Source: Duodenibacillus sp964509205
Lineage (GTDB): Bacteria > Pseudomonadota > Gammaproteobacteria > Burkholderiales > Burkholderiaceae_F
Direction: 5' to 3'
Assembly (NCBI GenBank): GCA_964509205.1
Contig: CAZDVW010000003.1
Location: 1-64,000 of the forward strand
DNA: 64,000 bases
Part shown: positions 41,191 to 51,451 of the stretch, one piece after another
Layout of the letters: each line of letters opens with the position of its first letter
Position numbering within the stretch: position 1 is the stretch's first letter
Translations under genes and position numbers: made by a program
The notes under the pieces: model-generated
The model's input: only the letters and a program-made list of their open reading frames with translations
Told to the model about the DNA's origin: nothing
The model's database searches: none

Positions 41191-42141
41191 TTAAACCGAC
41201 TTTAAAGTTGCATTTTCTAAATCAAGCGCAGCGGCATCCAAAACTCGAAGCACCAAATCTTCATAGGAAAGCCCTATGGCCCGAGCCGCCATCGGAACCA
41301 GCGAATGCGGCGTCATGCCGGGACTTGTATTAAGCTCAAGGAGAACAAACGAACCGTCTTTGCGCATCATTACATCGATGCGTCCCCATCCCCGAGCTCC
41401 GAGTACTGAAAATGCCTTTTCGCAAGCCTCTTGCACACGCAAGGAAAGCGTCTCTTCCATTTCGGCCGGACAAACATAGCGGACAGCATCTCCCCAATAC
41501 TTATTCTTGTAATCATAGTCTCCGTCCGGAGCCTGAATCTCAATCACCGGAAGGGCTTTGCCGCCTAGGATGGCGACCGTTAGTTCCGAACCAAAGATAC
41601 GTTCCTCAACAAGAACATCTTTGTCAAGTCGGAGCGCTTCGCCGAGTGCCTTTTCGATCTGTTCCTGATCGGCGTTCTGAAGACGAACGACTCCAATAGA
41701 AGAGCCTTCCCGCGAGGGTTTGATCACAACATCTCCCCCGAGATTCTCCAAAACCGCTTTTGCCTCCTGCACGCTATGAACCGTCATGCCTCGGGCAACA
41801 GGAAGCCCGGCGTCTGCCCACATCGCGCGCGTAGCGATCTTATCAATGGCAATGGCGTTTGCCTGAACTCCCGGACCTGTATACGGAATCTGAAGATATT
41901 CCAAGACACCCTGAATGGTTCCGTCTTCACCGAATCGGCCATGCAACGCAATATAAGCGCGATCAAATTTCTCATTGAGAAGTCGTGAGATTCCTTCAGC
42001 CGGATCAATGCCGACCGCGTCGACGCCACGAGAGAGAAGTGCCTTCAAAACACCCGTTCCGCTCATCATGGAAACTTCTCGCTCGGAACTCACGCCGCCC
42101 ATTAAAACAGCAACATGGCCGTATTCTTTACTCTCTTTCAT
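41191..42141 (-). CDS. ddl: D-alanine--D-alanine ligase
   Basis: A 316-aa ATP-grasp ligase making D-Ala-D-Ala for cell-wall precursors. MGGVSSEREVSMMSG, HGRFGEDGTIQG, VIKPSREGSSIGV and LELNTSPGMTPHSLVPMAA are DdlB signatures, including the Glu near residue 15 and the Ser in REGSS. It overlaps murC by 4 nt and precedes ftsQ by 4 nt. Confidence 0.96.
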   Translation of the reverse strand: MKESKEYGHVAVLMGGVSSEREVSMMSGTGVLKALLSRGVDAVGIDPAEGISRLLNEKFDRAYIALHGRFGEDGTIQGVLEYLQIPYTGPGVQANAIAIDKIATRAMWADAGLPVARGMTVHSVQEAKAVLENLGGDVVIKPSREGSSIGVVRLQNADQEQIEKALGEALRLDKDVLVEERIFGSELTVAILGGKALPVIEIQAPDGDYDYKNKYWGDAVRYVCPAEMEETLSLRVQEACEKAFSVLGARGWGRIDVMMRKDGSFVLLELNTSPGMTPHSLVPMAARAIGLSYEDLVLRVLDAAALDLENATLKSV

Positions 42142-43541
42142 TGCGCTTCCTTCACAAGCATGGCCGGAACCCGACCAATGGATCCCGCACCAACCGTCAG
42201 AACAACGTCTCCATCCCGAACAATCTTGCGAATGGCCGACGGAACATCTTCAATTGATGAACAAAAAATCAAATTATTTTGCCCCTGCAGACGAACGGCA
42301 TGTGCGAGTGCTCGGCCATCTGCTCCAACAACAGGACTTTCACCTGCCGGATAAACGTCCGCCAAAACGACCGCATCCGCTTTGCTCAGTAAGTTAGCAA
42401 AATCTTCAAAACAGTCCCGAGTTCGTGTGTAGCGATGCGGTTGGAACGCCACGACAAGTCGTTTTTCCGGCCACGCAGCGTGCACAGCGGCAATTGTTGC
42501 CTGAATCTCATGCGGATGATGTCCGTAATCGTCAACCAGCGTGAAAGTCCCTGTTTTCTTCCCCGCTGCATCCGTGATGGGAATCTCTCCGTACTGCGCA
42601 AATCGACGGCCGACCCCGGTAAACTCAGAAAGCCCCTTGACAATCGCCTCGTCCGAGACACCGACAAGTGTGGCAATGGCAATTGCGGCTAATGAATTGG
42701 TCACATTGTGTATGCCGGGAAGATTGAGAACAACAGGCAAGGGAGCATGTCCGGGCCTCAGCACGGTAAATGCTGTTCGCGTTCCCATGCTTCGCACATT
42801 AATCGCACGCACTTCCGCTGTTTCGCTCAAACCGTATCCGACAACGCGGCGCGTCACGCGCGGAATAATTGAGCGTACATTTTCATCGTCAACGCAAAGA
42901 ACGGCAACGCCATAGAAAGGAAGCCGTGAAAGAAATTCGACGAACGCATCTTTTAACTTATTGAAGTCATGACCATACGTGTCCATGTGGTCATGATCAA
43001 TGTTTGTCACCGCTGAAAGAACCGGCGTCAAATTCAAAAAGGAAGCATCCGATTCATCCGCTTCGGCAACAATGAACTCACCGGTTCCCAATCGAGCGTT
43101 GGCTCCAGAACTGTTGAGTCGTCCGCCGATTACATACGTTGGATCCATGCCTCCTGCTGCCAAAAGCGTTGCCGTCAACGACGTTGTCGTCGTTTTGCCG
43201 TGTGCGCCGGCGATTGCAATTCCCCGACGAAGGCGCATCAGTTCAGCAAGCATCACGGCGCGAGGAACCACAGGAAGTTTTTTTTCTCTTGCAGCAAGAA
43301 CTTCCGGATTATCCGACTTAATAGCCGAACTGATCACAACAGCATCTGCTCCTTCGATATTTTCCGCACGGTGTCCGATGTGAACTTTTGCCCCAAGCTT
43401 CCGCAAATGTTGCGTAACAGAGCTTTCTGCGATATCCGATCCGGTTACGACATAACCGAGATTAAGAAGAACTTCAGCGATTCCGCACATTCCGGAACCC
43501 CCGATGCCGACAAAATGCAAGTGCTTGACAACAAACTTCAT
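42138..43541 (-). CDS. murC: UDP-N-acetylmuramate--L-alanine ligase
   Basis: A 467-aa Mur ligase adding L-Ala to UDP-MurNAc. GIGGSGMCGIAEVL binds the nucleotide sugar, GAHGKTTTTS is the ATP loop, EADESDASFL and DYGHHPHEIQAT complete the site. The C-terminal domain has FQPHRYTRT. Order murG-murC-ddl is standard. Confidence 0.97.
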   Translation of the reverse strand: MKFVVKHLHFVGIGGSGMCGIAEVLLNLGYVVTGSDIAESSVTQHLRKLGAKVHIGHRAENIEGADAVVISSAIKSDNPEVLAAREKKLPVVPRAVMLAELMRLRRGIAIAGAHGKTTTTSLTATLLAAGGMDPTYVIGGRLNSSGANARLGTGEFIVAEADESDASFLNLTPVLSAVTNIDHDHMDTYGHDFNKLKDAFVEFLSRLPFYGVAVLCVDDENVRSIIPRVTRRVVGYGLSETAEVRAINVRSMGTRTAFTVLRPGHAPLPVVLNLPGIHNVTNSLAAIAIATLVGVSDEAIVKGLSEFTGVGRRFAQYGEIPITDAAGKKTGTFTLVDDYGHHPHEIQATIAAVHAAWPEKRLVVAFQPHRYTRTRDCFEDFANLLSKADAVVLADVYPAGESPVVGADGRALAHAVRLQGQNNLIFCSSIEDVPSAIRKIVRDGDVVLTVGAGSIGRVPAMLVKEAQ

Positions 43542-43552
43542 GGTTCTCTCTG

Positions 43553-44650
43553 CTAATAAGGGCGTTTGCGCATTGTGCTGACGGACTCAATCATATCTGC
43601 AACAGCCTGAGTTGCATGCGGTCGGCTGAGTTTTCTGGCATTGACCGCCATCTCAAAAATCTTCTCACGCTTTAACGTCATCAGCGTTCCAAAGAGATGT
43701 TCCGGAGTGAACTGCGGCTGCTCGACCATAATAGCCGCTGAATTCCTCTGCATATACCGTGCATTTCCCTGCTGATGCGACGTCGTTCCGACGACGAGCG
43801 GGACGAGAATGCTTGCCGCTCCGGCTGCACACAATTCGGCCACGCTCGTAGCGCCGGCTCGGCAAATGACCAAATCGCTTTGACGATAAGCCTGCGCCAT
43901 ATCGTCAATAAAACCCACAACCTGCGCTTTGACTCCGAGAGCCTCGTAGCGTTTTTTAACCTCTTCCACAGAACCGGCGCCGCACTGATGAACGACTTCG
44001 GGGCGCTTATCCTCTTCAAAGAAAGACAGTGCTTTCGGAAGTGTTTCATTTAAAACCTGAGCGCCGAGACTGCCGCCGAAAACCAGCAATTTAAGCCGTC
44101 CGCTTCGTCCCTTTAACCGGTCTTCCGGAGGTTCAATTGACTCAATGTCCTCACGAACGGGATTTCCCGTGATCGCTCCTCGAGCTCCGGCGATCGATCT
44201 TGCGCCGCCGGCAAAACCACAAGCTACTCCCCAGGCGTCCTTCAGAATCATCTTTGTTGAGAGAAGCACATCTGCATCGCAGTTCATCAGAACAGGACGA
44301 ATGTGATTAACTCGAGCCCCTTCATTGACGGGAACAGCAACGTAACCGCCCGTTGTAAAAAAGACATCCGGTTTCAGTTTTTTCAGAAGCGATCGGCAAC
44401 GGCGCCCGGCGAAGAGTAATTTAATCCCGCCCGTAATGAAACCGAGAATTCCGTGTCCGCGCACGCCCTGAAAATCCAGGCCGATAAAATCAATCCCGTC
44501 TTTGGCAACCAGCGCACCTTCCATGCCTTTTTTTGTTCCGATCCAAGTGATGCGCCATCCGCGCTTTTTCATTTCGCGGGCAACAGCCAAACCAGGCATA
44601 ACATGTCCGCCGGTTCCTGCCGCTGCAATCAATAAATGTTTCTGCTGCAT
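43553..44650 (-). CDS. murG: Lipid II-forming GlcNAc transferase MurG
   Basis: A 365-aa peripheral inner-membrane glycosyltransferase (GT28) turning lipid I into lipid II. AAGTGGHVMPGLAVA near the N-terminus, FGGSLGAQVLNETLP, VICRAGATSVAELCAAG and LVPLVVGTTSHQQGNA are the family motifs. ATG 44650 lies 2 nt after the ftsW stop. Confidence 0.96.
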   Translation of the reverse strand: MQQKHLLIAAAGTGGHVMPGLAVAREMKKRGWRITWIGTKKGMEGALVAKDGIDFIGLDFQGVRGHGILGFITGGIKLLFAGRRCRSLLKKLKPDVFFTTGGYVAVPVNEGARVNHIRPVLMNCDADVLLSTKMILKDAWGVACGFAGGARSIAGARGAITGNPVREDIESIEPPEDRLKGRSGRLKLLVFGGSLGAQVLNETLPKALSFFEEDKRPEVVHQCGAGSVEEVKKRYEALGVKAQVVGFIDDMAQAYRQSDLVICRAGATSVAELCAAGAASILVPLVVGTTSHQQGNARYMQRNSAAIMVEQPQFTPEHLFGTLMTLKREKIFEMAVNARKLSRPHATQAVADMIESVSTMRKRPY

Positions 44651-44652
44651 TC

Positions 44653-45879
44653 CTACACCCTCCCGCCGCGCATCAAAACACGGTTCTCTCGATCGACGCG
44701 CAATAAAAGTGCAACGGCGGCAATTGTAGCGATCAGCGACGAACCTCCGTAACTCACAAACGGAAGCGTCAGACCTTTTGTCGGAAGAAAACCCGTAGCA
44801 ACCCCTAAGTTAACAATCATCTGGCAACCGATCCAAATGCCGACACCCTCTGCCACAAGCCCTGAAAACACGCGATCCAATTTGATCGACTGTCTGCCGA
44901 TGGCAAAGGCCCGACGCACAAAAATATAAAAAGCCAACGTGACAACAACAACGCCGACAAAGCCGAGCTCCTCAGCGATCACGGCCATGATGAAATCGGT
45001 GTGCGCCTCCGGCAGATAATGCAACTTTTCAATCGAGGCTCCGAGTCCGACACCGAACCATTCGCCTCGGCCGAATGCGATAAGCGAGTGACTCAACTGA
45101 TATCCCTTTCCGTAGGCATTGCCCCAAACATCCCAGTAGGAAATCATGCGTTCCAGTCGCCAAGGCGAGTAGTAAATCATCGAAATACCGATCGTAAAGG
45201 CCAAAATCAGAACAGCCGTAAAAATTTTCCCGTCAAGGCCTCCCAGGAACAACACGCCCATGGCGATCACGATAATGACGGCCGTCGCTCCAAGATCGGG
45301 CTGAACACCGATGAGAGCGGCGATAACCGCCATCACGATTAACATGGGAGCCAGTCCCTTTGTCACCGAGTGCATGTAATCCTGACGTTTCACAGTAAAA
45401 GCAGCCGCACTGATGAGGATGGCGAACTTTACAAATTCAGTCACCTGAAAATTGATCGGACCAAGAGCGATCCACCGACGAGCGCCGTTAACGGAGCGAC
45501 CGATTCCCGGAATCAGAACAATAAAAAGGGCTGCCACGGAAACAAAAGCAAGAGCCGGCGCCAATTTCATCCAGACCCGCATAGGAATTTGATAGATAAA
45601 ACTTCCGATCAAAGTACCGATACAGATCCAAATAATCTGCCGAATAAAGAAGTGGTACGGTTCCGTGTTGTACTTCGGGCTGTCGGCAAACGAAATCGTT
45701 GCAGAGTAAACCATCAAAGCGCCGAAGGCCAGAAGAAAGAGCGTTGTGCCGACAATCACGGGATCAACCCCTCCCGGCTTGTTGCTTCTGGAACTTTTTC
45801 CGCCGAGCAGACTCGACTCCGCCCCTGTCCAAATCAAAGGCTTTTGTTCAGTTTTCTTTTTCTGAACCAATCCGAACAC
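44653..45879 (-). CDS. ftsW: Septal peptidoglycan glycosyltransferase FtsW
   Basis: A 408-aa SEDS-family polymerase with about ten membrane helices that extends glycan strands at the septum with FtsI. PDLGATAVI, LSHSLIAFGRGEWFGVGLG, LPEAHTDFIMAVIAEELGF and PFVSYGGSSL are signatures; the catalytic Asp lies in the PEAHTD loop region. A 60-residue cytoplasmic N-terminus (charged, QKKKTEQK) precedes the first helix. Confidence 0.96.
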   Translation of the reverse strand: MFGLVQKKKTEQKPLIWTGAESSLLGGKSSRSNKPGGVDPVIVGTTLFLLAFGALMVYSATISFADSPKYNTEPYHFFIRQIIWICIGTLIGSFIYQIPMRVWMKLAPALAFVSVAALFIVLIPGIGRSVNGARRWIALGPINFQVTEFVKFAILISAAAFTVKRQDYMHSVTKGLAPMLIVMAVIAALIGVQPDLGATAVIIVIAMGVLFLGGLDGKIFTAVLILAFTIGISMIYYSPWRLERMISYWDVWGNAYGKGYQLSHSLIAFGRGEWFGVGLGASIEKLHYLPEAHTDFIMAVIAEELGFVGVVVVTLAFYIFVRRAFAIGRQSIKLDRVFSGLVAEGVGIWIGCQMIVNLGVATGFLPTKGLTLPFVSYGGSSLIATIAAVALLLRVDRENRVLMRGGRV

Positions 45880-45881
45880 TG

Positions 45882-47360
45882 TTACTCCGCCTGATCCTCG
45901 CGCAAGGCGATTTCTTTGGCCTTCACAATGAAACGCGAGGCTCGCTCTGCATAATTTTTAAACATGTCCCAACTTGCACATGCCGGACTCAGAAGGACGG
46001 CATCGCCTTTGTGGGCCGCTTCATAAGCCAGTTCAATCGCTTTTTCAAAATCAAAACCCGCGTTTTGCACTGGAACGCCGAGCCCGCTCACCGCCGGCTT
46101 AATTCTGTCCGCATCTCGCCCAATCAACACAACGCTGCGGGCATAGGCGGCAACCGCCTCCGAAATATCAGAAAAGTCCTGTCCTTTGGAATCTCCCCCA
46201 AGAATCAGAGAACATTTCTGCCCTGAAGCTCCCAGCCCGCACAGCGCCGCGCACGTTGCGCCAACATTCGTTCCTTTCGAGTCGTCAATAAATTCCACTC
46301 CGGAGGCAGTTTTCAAAACAAATTGCACACGATGTGCTTCGCCAGGGAATTTCGAAAGCGTTCGAAGCGCCGCTGACAAAGGCAAACCGACCGCTTCTGC
46401 CAAAGCGATGGCGGCCAGCGCATTCATCGCATTGTGACGCCCTCGGATCTTCAGTGAATCAACCGGCATCAAAAGTCTGCGCTCGGCGGGATCGGCCGCA
46501 AGCAAAAGACTGCGTCGGCGCGGCAAACCCTCGGCCTGAGGCGGTATTTCACAAAGCCACTCAATTCCGGCATCACGCACCAAACCGTATTCTCCAGGAA
46601 GTTTGGGCTCGGAAACTCCGAACGTGCGTATGCTCGCCGCCTCTTCTGCTGCGCGCATAGACGCCGCATCGTCGCGGTTTAGGATCCTGACGGTTCCTTG
46701 AGAAAAAATCCGACGTTTCGCTGCCTCGTATTCGGCCATAGAACCATGCCAATCCACATGATCCTGCGTCAGGTTAAGAAATGCGGCGGCACTTGCCTTA
46801 AGGCTTTGAGTCGTTGCCAGTTGGAAACTGGAAAGTTCCAATACCCAAAAGGAAGGGAGTTCTCCGCCGTCATTCAGACGATCCAATTCCGTCACAGCAT
46901 TCGGTCCGATATTTCCGGCAACGCAGACGCTTCTCCCGGCTTCTTGAGCCATCAGCCCAACCAAGCGCGTCGTTGTTGTTTTCCCGTTCGTCCCGGTAAT
47001 GCCGACGATTTTCGGCTCATACCCTTTTGTCTCTTTCAGCCGAGCCAATTCACGGGCGAAAAGTTCAATTTCCCCAAGAATCTCTTTTCCTTCCTTTTTC
47101 GCACGACTGACGAGTTTGGCGGCCATTGAGTGCTCCGGAGAGAGCCCGGGGCTGAGAACAACAATGTCACAATCTTGGATGAGCGAATCCGGAAGATCGC
47201 CGCCTGTGAAACGGATTGATGGAAAATCTCGACGCAACTCCGCAAGACCTGCGGGAGCTTCACGCGTATCCGCTACAGAAACATCCCAACCGCGGCGAAC
47301 GAGAAACCGCACGCACGCCAACCCCGAAGCACCGCATCCAAGAACCAAAGCTTTGCTCAC
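45882..47360 (-). CDS. murD: UDP-N-acetylmuramoyl-L-alanine--D-glutamate ligase
   Basis: A 492-aa Mur ligase adding D-Glu, whose substrate is made by MurI elsewhere in the window. LVLGCGASGLACVRF, GITGTNGKTTTTRL, LELSSFQL, NLTQDHVDWHGS and DDSKGTNVGAT are characteristic. It is somewhat longer than E. coli MurD (438), mostly in the loop near 265-300. It ends 2 nt before ftsW. Confidence 0.96.
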   Translation of the reverse strand: MSKALVLGCGASGLACVRFLVRRGWDVSVADTREAPAGLAELRRDFPSIRFTGGDLPDSLIQDCDIVVLSPGLSPEHSMAAKLVSRAKKEGKEILGEIELFARELARLKETKGYEPKIVGITGTNGKTTTTRLVGLMAQEAGRSVCVAGNIGPNAVTELDRLNDGGELPSFWVLELSSFQLATTQSLKASAAAFLNLTQDHVDWHGSMAEYEAAKRRIFSQGTVRILNRDDAASMRAAEEAASIRTFGVSEPKLPGEYGLVRDAGIEWLCEIPPQAEGLPRRRSLLLAADPAERRLLMPVDSLKIRGRHNAMNALAAIALAEAVGLPLSAALRTLSKFPGEAHRVQFVLKTASGVEFIDDSKGTNVGATCAALCGLGASGQKCSLILGGDSKGQDFSDISEAVAAYARSVVLIGRDADRIKPAVSGLGVPVQNAGFDFEKAIELAYEAAHKGDAVLLSPACASWDMFKNYAERASRFIVKAKEIALREDQAE

Positions 47361-47379
47361 AGCGAATCTCCCAAATCAA

Positions 47380-48534
47380 TTATCGAATCTTGAGCGTCGA
47401 TAATCCGATGAGCACCAAAATAAATGTAATGATCCAAAAACGAACGACTACTTGCGTTTCTTTCCAGCCTTTCAATTCAAAATGGTGATGAATCGGCGCC
47501 ATCAGAAAAAACCGCTTTCCGTGAGTCCACCGGAAATAGGTCGTTTGAATCATGACAGAGAGCGTCTCAACAACAAAAATGCCGCCCATAACGGCCAAAA
47601 CAATCTCTTGCCGAGTAATCACCGCTACCGTTCCAAGGCAACCTCCCAAGGCAAGAGCTCCGACGTCGCCCATAAAAACTTCAGCCGGGTGGGTATTAAA
47701 CCAAAGGAACGCAAGGCCTGCTCCCGCGAGAGCCGCACAAACGACGACCAACTCACCGGAACCGGGAATATAAGGAAATAACAAATAACTCGAGAAATCA
47801 GGACGTCCGACAACATAAGCGAAGATTCCGAGTGCCGATCCGACCATCACGCACGGCAGAATGGCCAACCCGTCCAAACCATCGGTCAAATTCACCGCAT
47901 TGGACGTTCCGACGATAACGATATAGGTCAAAAAGATAAAGCCCCAAATCCCGAATGGAAAGGCTATTTGCTTAAAGAAAGGCACCAAAAGATCCAATTT
48001 CGAGATTTGGTTATCAGAAAATCCGCTTTGCACCCACTGAACGACAGCACTCCAAATATCCGCGTTAGTCGGCATTGAAACAGCAAACGCCAGGTAGACA
48101 GCCGCCACGATTCCAACCAAACTTTGCCAAGCAAACTTCTCTTTTGCGCTCATGCCGTTTGGATCATGGTGCACAACCTTGCGGTAGTCATCCGACCATC
48201 CAATCAGTCCGTAGCAAAACACAACGAACAAAACAACCCAAACAAAGCGATTGGACAAATCCATCCAAAGAAGTGTCGAAATTCCAATGCTCACAAGAAT
48301 TAAAACACCGCCCATGGTCGGTGTTCCATCCTTCGCAAGATGCGTCTTCGGTCCGCAATGACGAACCGCCTGCCCGATTTTAAGTGCGCGAAGACGACGA
48401 ATCACCCAAGGTCCGGCTCCGAATCCGATCGCCATGGCCGTTAAGGCCGCCAAAACTGCTCTCAGGCTCAAGTAATTGAAAACACTGAAAGCTCGAACAC
48501 TTTCAGAGAGCCACTGAAAAAGACTTAACAACAT
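47380..48534 (-). CDS. mraY: Phospho-MurNAc-pentapeptide transferase
   Basis: A 384-aa inner-membrane enzyme with ten helices that makes lipid I. KTHLAKDGTPTMGG, GWSDDYRKV, NLTDGLDGLA, EVFMGDVGALALGG and APIHHHFELKGW cover the conserved cytoplasmic loops with the catalytic Asp residues and the His triad. Confidence 0.97.
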   Translation of the reverse strand: MLLSLFQWLSESVRAFSVFNYLSLRAVLAALTAMAIGFGAGPWVIRRLRALKIGQAVRHCGPKTHLAKDGTPTMGGVLILVSIGISTLLWMDLSNRFVWVVLFVVFCYGLIGWSDDYRKVVHHDPNGMSAKEKFAWQSLVGIVAAVYLAFAVSMPTNADIWSAVVQWVQSGFSDNQISKLDLLVPFFKQIAFPFGIWGFIFLTYIVIVGTSNAVNLTDGLDGLAILPCVMVGSALGIFAYVVGRPDFSSYLLFPYIPGSGELVVVCAALAGAGLAFLWFNTHPAEVFMGDVGALALGGCLGTVAVITRQEIVLAVMGGIFVVETLSVMIQTTYFRWTHGKRFFLMAPIHHHFELKGWKETQVVVRFWIITFILVLIGLSTLKIR

Positions 48535-48537
48535 CCC

Positions 48538-49944
48538 TTATTTTTCCTTCGTTTTATCCGTCATCGTATTTTGCGAAAGAGCCGCATCCACAACTAAATC
48601 GAGCCGCATATAGTGGCTTGCCTTCACAAGAAGGCTGCAGGGCAAAATAAAACAGTGCTGCACGGCGCTGCACAAGGCTTCGCGTGACTCAAAAAATTCC
48701 GCATTTTCTCCAAACTCGGAATAAACCCCGCGAAATTTCTCCCCGATAGAAAGAAGCCTCTCGATTCCCTTCGATCGTGCATAGTGAACAATTTCTCTGT
48801 GGTAGGCCTCACTCTTGTCGCCGAGCTCACCCATTTCTCCGATCACCAAAATACGCGGCGACGGCATCTGCGCCAAAACATCAATAGCCGCTCTCACGCT
48901 GTCCGGATTGGCGTTATACGATTCATCAATTAAAAGAGCTCCGTTCTCAAAAAAATGCATTCTCCCGCGCCCTTTAACGGGCTTGAAAGCAGCAATCCCG
49001 CGCGCAATGCTTCCGATGTCAACTCCGGCTGCCATCGCAGCGGCTGCAGCTGCAGCCGCATCGTGTACAGCATGTTCCCCGGCCATTTGAAGCGTTGTCT
49101 CGATGTTTCCCTGAGGCGTTCGAATCACGAGCGACGCTCCCCTGCGGATCGCGCAAATTTGCGCGTCCGACTCTTTAGCCGAATACGTTGTCAAAAAACA
49201 ACCTCTTGCCCGAGCAAATCCATGCCAAATTTTGAAACACGGATCCGCAAGCGGCAAAACAGCCGTTCCTTCCTCCGGCAAGGCGACAATCGCCATTGCA
49301 TTTTCTCTGGCAGAACCTTCAATTCCGTCAATGTATGCCTGGTGTTCGCGCTGCGCATTCGTTACAACAACGACGCTCGGACGAATCCAACCTGCCAAGC
49401 GAGCCATTTCCCCTGGGTGATTCATTCCGGCCTCGATCACAGCCAGCCGTGTCTGTGGGCAAAGTTTCAACAGCATTTTCGGAACGCCGATCTCGTTATT
49501 GAGATTGCCTTCCGTGCAAAGAACGCCTTCCGCTGAAGCAGCTTCGCGCAAAATGGAGCCGATCATCTGCGTGGTCGTCGTCTTTCCGTTCGAACCCGTC
49601 ACGCAAATAAGAGGAATATGAAACTGTCTGCGCCAGGCGCAGGCGAGCGCTCCGTAGGCTTCAAGCGTATCCTTCACAATGATTTCCGGGCAAGAAGCAC
49701 CGACGGAGTGATCCAGAACCAACGCACCGGCACCTCGCCTCTCCGCCTCAAGAGCGTAATCATGTCCGTCAAAGCGTTCGCCTCGCAAAGCAACGAAAAT
49801 CTCGCCTGCTGCAAGATGGCGCGTGTCCGTTGAAACCGAGAAAAAAGAACGTTCGCTGGTACCGCGCACCTCCTTTAAAAGAGGCGAAAGAACAGTCTTT
49901 AGTGACTCAATGGTCCAATTCGGATTTATTACTTCCTGCTTCAT
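48538..49944 (-). CDS. murF: UDP-MurNAc-tripeptide D-Ala-D-Ala ligase
   Basis: A 468-aa Mur ligase adding the D-Ala-D-Ala made by Ddl. STDTRHLAAGEIFVALRGERFDGHD, in two parts, is the MurF N-domain; CVTGSNGKTTTTQMIG is the ATP loop and DESYNANPDSVRAAID the C-terminal signature. The start overlaps murE by 38 nt; homology begins about 10 residues in, so a later start is unlikely. The ribosome site is weak. Confidence 0.96.
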   Translation of the reverse strand: MKQEVINPNWTIESLKTVLSPLLKEVRGTSERSFFSVSTDTRHLAAGEIFVALRGERFDGHDYALEAERRGAGALVLDHSVGASCPEIIVKDTLEAYGALACAWRRQFHIPLICVTGSNGKTTTTQMIGSILREAASAEGVLCTEGNLNNEIGVPKMLLKLCPQTRLAVIEAGMNHPGEMARLAGWIRPSVVVVTNAQREHQAYIDGIEGSARENAMAIVALPEEGTAVLPLADPCFKIWHGFARARGCFLTTYSAKESDAQICAIRRGASLVIRTPQGNIETTLQMAGEHAVHDAAAAAAAAMAAGVDIGSIARGIAAFKPVKGRGRMHFFENGALLIDESYNANPDSVRAAIDVLAQMPSPRILVIGEMGELGDKSEAYHREIVHYARSKGIERLLSIGEKFRGVYSEFGENAEFFESREALCSAVQHCFILPCSLLVKASHYMRLDLVVDAALSQNTMTDKTKEK

Positions 49945-51451
49945 GACTTTTTTCTCTCACAAACCGTTCGTTTGCCGCCTCTCTTACCGTTTCCGTGTCG
50001 CTGAAATGGTGCTTAATGCCGTTGATTTCTTGGTATTCCTCATGACCTTTCCCGGCCACGAGCACCACGTCACGAGGATCTGCCCGACAGAATGTATCGA
50101 TAATGGCCTGTCGGCGATCCAAAACAACAGGGCACGAGGCGCTCATTCCCTCGCAAATTTCCTTTGCAATCTCGTCCGGTTCTTCTGTTCTCGGGTTGTC
50201 GCTCGTTACAACCACAAAATCCGCATTTTTCTCGGCAACAGCACCCATGACGGGCCGCTTTCCGTGATCTCTGTCTCCGCCGGCACCAAATACAATCCAA
50301 AGATGTCCGCCGCGTTTGTTCACTGACGGCCGAAGCGCTGACAGCGCCTTTTCGATTGCATCCGGCGTATGGCAATAATCCACAACAGCCAGGGGCATTC
50401 CCGGTCGAGCAAATACCTGTAATCGTCCCGCCGGCGGTTGAAGTTCAGCCAAATTTTCAAAAACTAAGGTCGGTTCAAACCCGGCACTCAAAGCAACAAG
50501 AGCGACGGCCAGGAGGTTGTAAACATTAAAAAGCCCAAGGACTTTCGCCTCAAGTCGGTAAGTTTTTCCCTTCCATTCAACATCAAAACACATGCCTGCT
50601 GAACCCGACTGCACATTTTTAGCAACCAGCACAGGCTCGACAGAATCGTACGAAGAGGAGACTCCTTCGACGGCATAACCCAGCGTTTCGATGCCGCGTT
50701 CTGTTGTCCTCTTTGCCAACTGACGTCCAAAAGCGTCGTCTAGATTAATAACCGCATGCTCCAAATCCGGCCACTCAAAAAGGATCGCCTTGGCTTTGGC
50801 ATAGGCCTCCTCCGTCCCGTGGTAGTCAAGATGATCACGCGTAAGATTGCTGAATACAGCAGTTTTCAGACAAGTTCCGCTTAACCGTCCCCGAACCAGA
50901 CCAATGGAGCTGGCCTCAATAGCGAAAGCTTTTGCTCCGGCTTCTCGAAGATCGTAAAAAAGTCCTTGAGTACTGACCGCATCCGGTGTTGTAAGCGGCG
51001 GCGATTTCACCGAGGCACCCTCAAAGTATGTACCAATGGTTCCTATCGCCGCACATGGCATTCCAAGCCGTGTAAAAAGGGCTGAACACCAATGACTGAT
51101 GCTCGTTTTTCCATTCGTTCCCGTGATTGCAATGCCAAAAAGGTCTTTTGACGGACATTCGTAAAAATCGGAAGCGATAAAACCCAACCGCTCTTCAAGC
51201 TTTTCTACTTCCAGACGTTCCAGCTCACAGGGTTGATTCAGCTCAGGTCTTACGTCCGAGACAACGGCACGAGCACCGCGCGCCGCCGCAACAGGAACAA
51301 AACTGAGCGCATCCGTTTTTGCTCCGCGCAAGGCAACAAATACATCTCCGGCCATCACATCCCGCGAATCAATTCGCATGTGTGAACCAGGCCTAGCTCG
51401 CATCTTTAACCAGCGCAATGCATTGACGCGCCAATTCGAAATCTCACTCAT
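49907..51451 (-). CDS. murE: UDP-MurNAc-dipeptide--meso-diaminopimelate ligase
   Basis: A 514-aa Mur ligase adding the third residue. TGTNGKTSISHW is the ATP loop and the DNPRTEEP motif selects meso-diaminopimelate over lysine, as expected for a Gram-negative wall. DSRDVMAGDVFVALRG is the N-domain. ATG 51451 overlaps the ftsI stop by 8 nt (ATGAGTGA) and is preferred over an earlier in-frame start. Confidence 0.96.
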   Translation of the reverse strand: MSEISNWRVNALRWLKMRARPGSHMRIDSRDVMAGDVFVALRGAKTDALSFVPVAAARGARAVVSDVRPELNQPCELERLEVEKLEERLGFIASDFYECPSKDLFGIAITGTNGKTSISHWCSALFTRLGMPCAAIGTIGTYFEGASVKSPPLTTPDAVSTQGLFYDLREAGAKAFAIEASSIGLVRGRLSGTCLKTAVFSNLTRDHLDYHGTEEAYAKAKAILFEWPDLEHAVINLDDAFGRQLAKRTTERGIETLGYAVEGVSSSYDSVEPVLVAKNVQSGSAGMCFDVEWKGKTYRLEAKVLGLFNVYNLLAVALVALSAGFEPTLVFENLAELQPPAGRLQVFARPGMPLAVVDYCHTPDAIEKALSALRPSVNKRGGHLWIVFGAGGDRDHGKRPVMGAVAEKNADFVVVTSDNPRTEEPDEIAKEICEGMSASCPVVLDRRQAIIDTFCRADPRDVVLVAGKGHEEYQEINGIKHHFSDTETVREAANERFVREKSHEAGSNKSELDH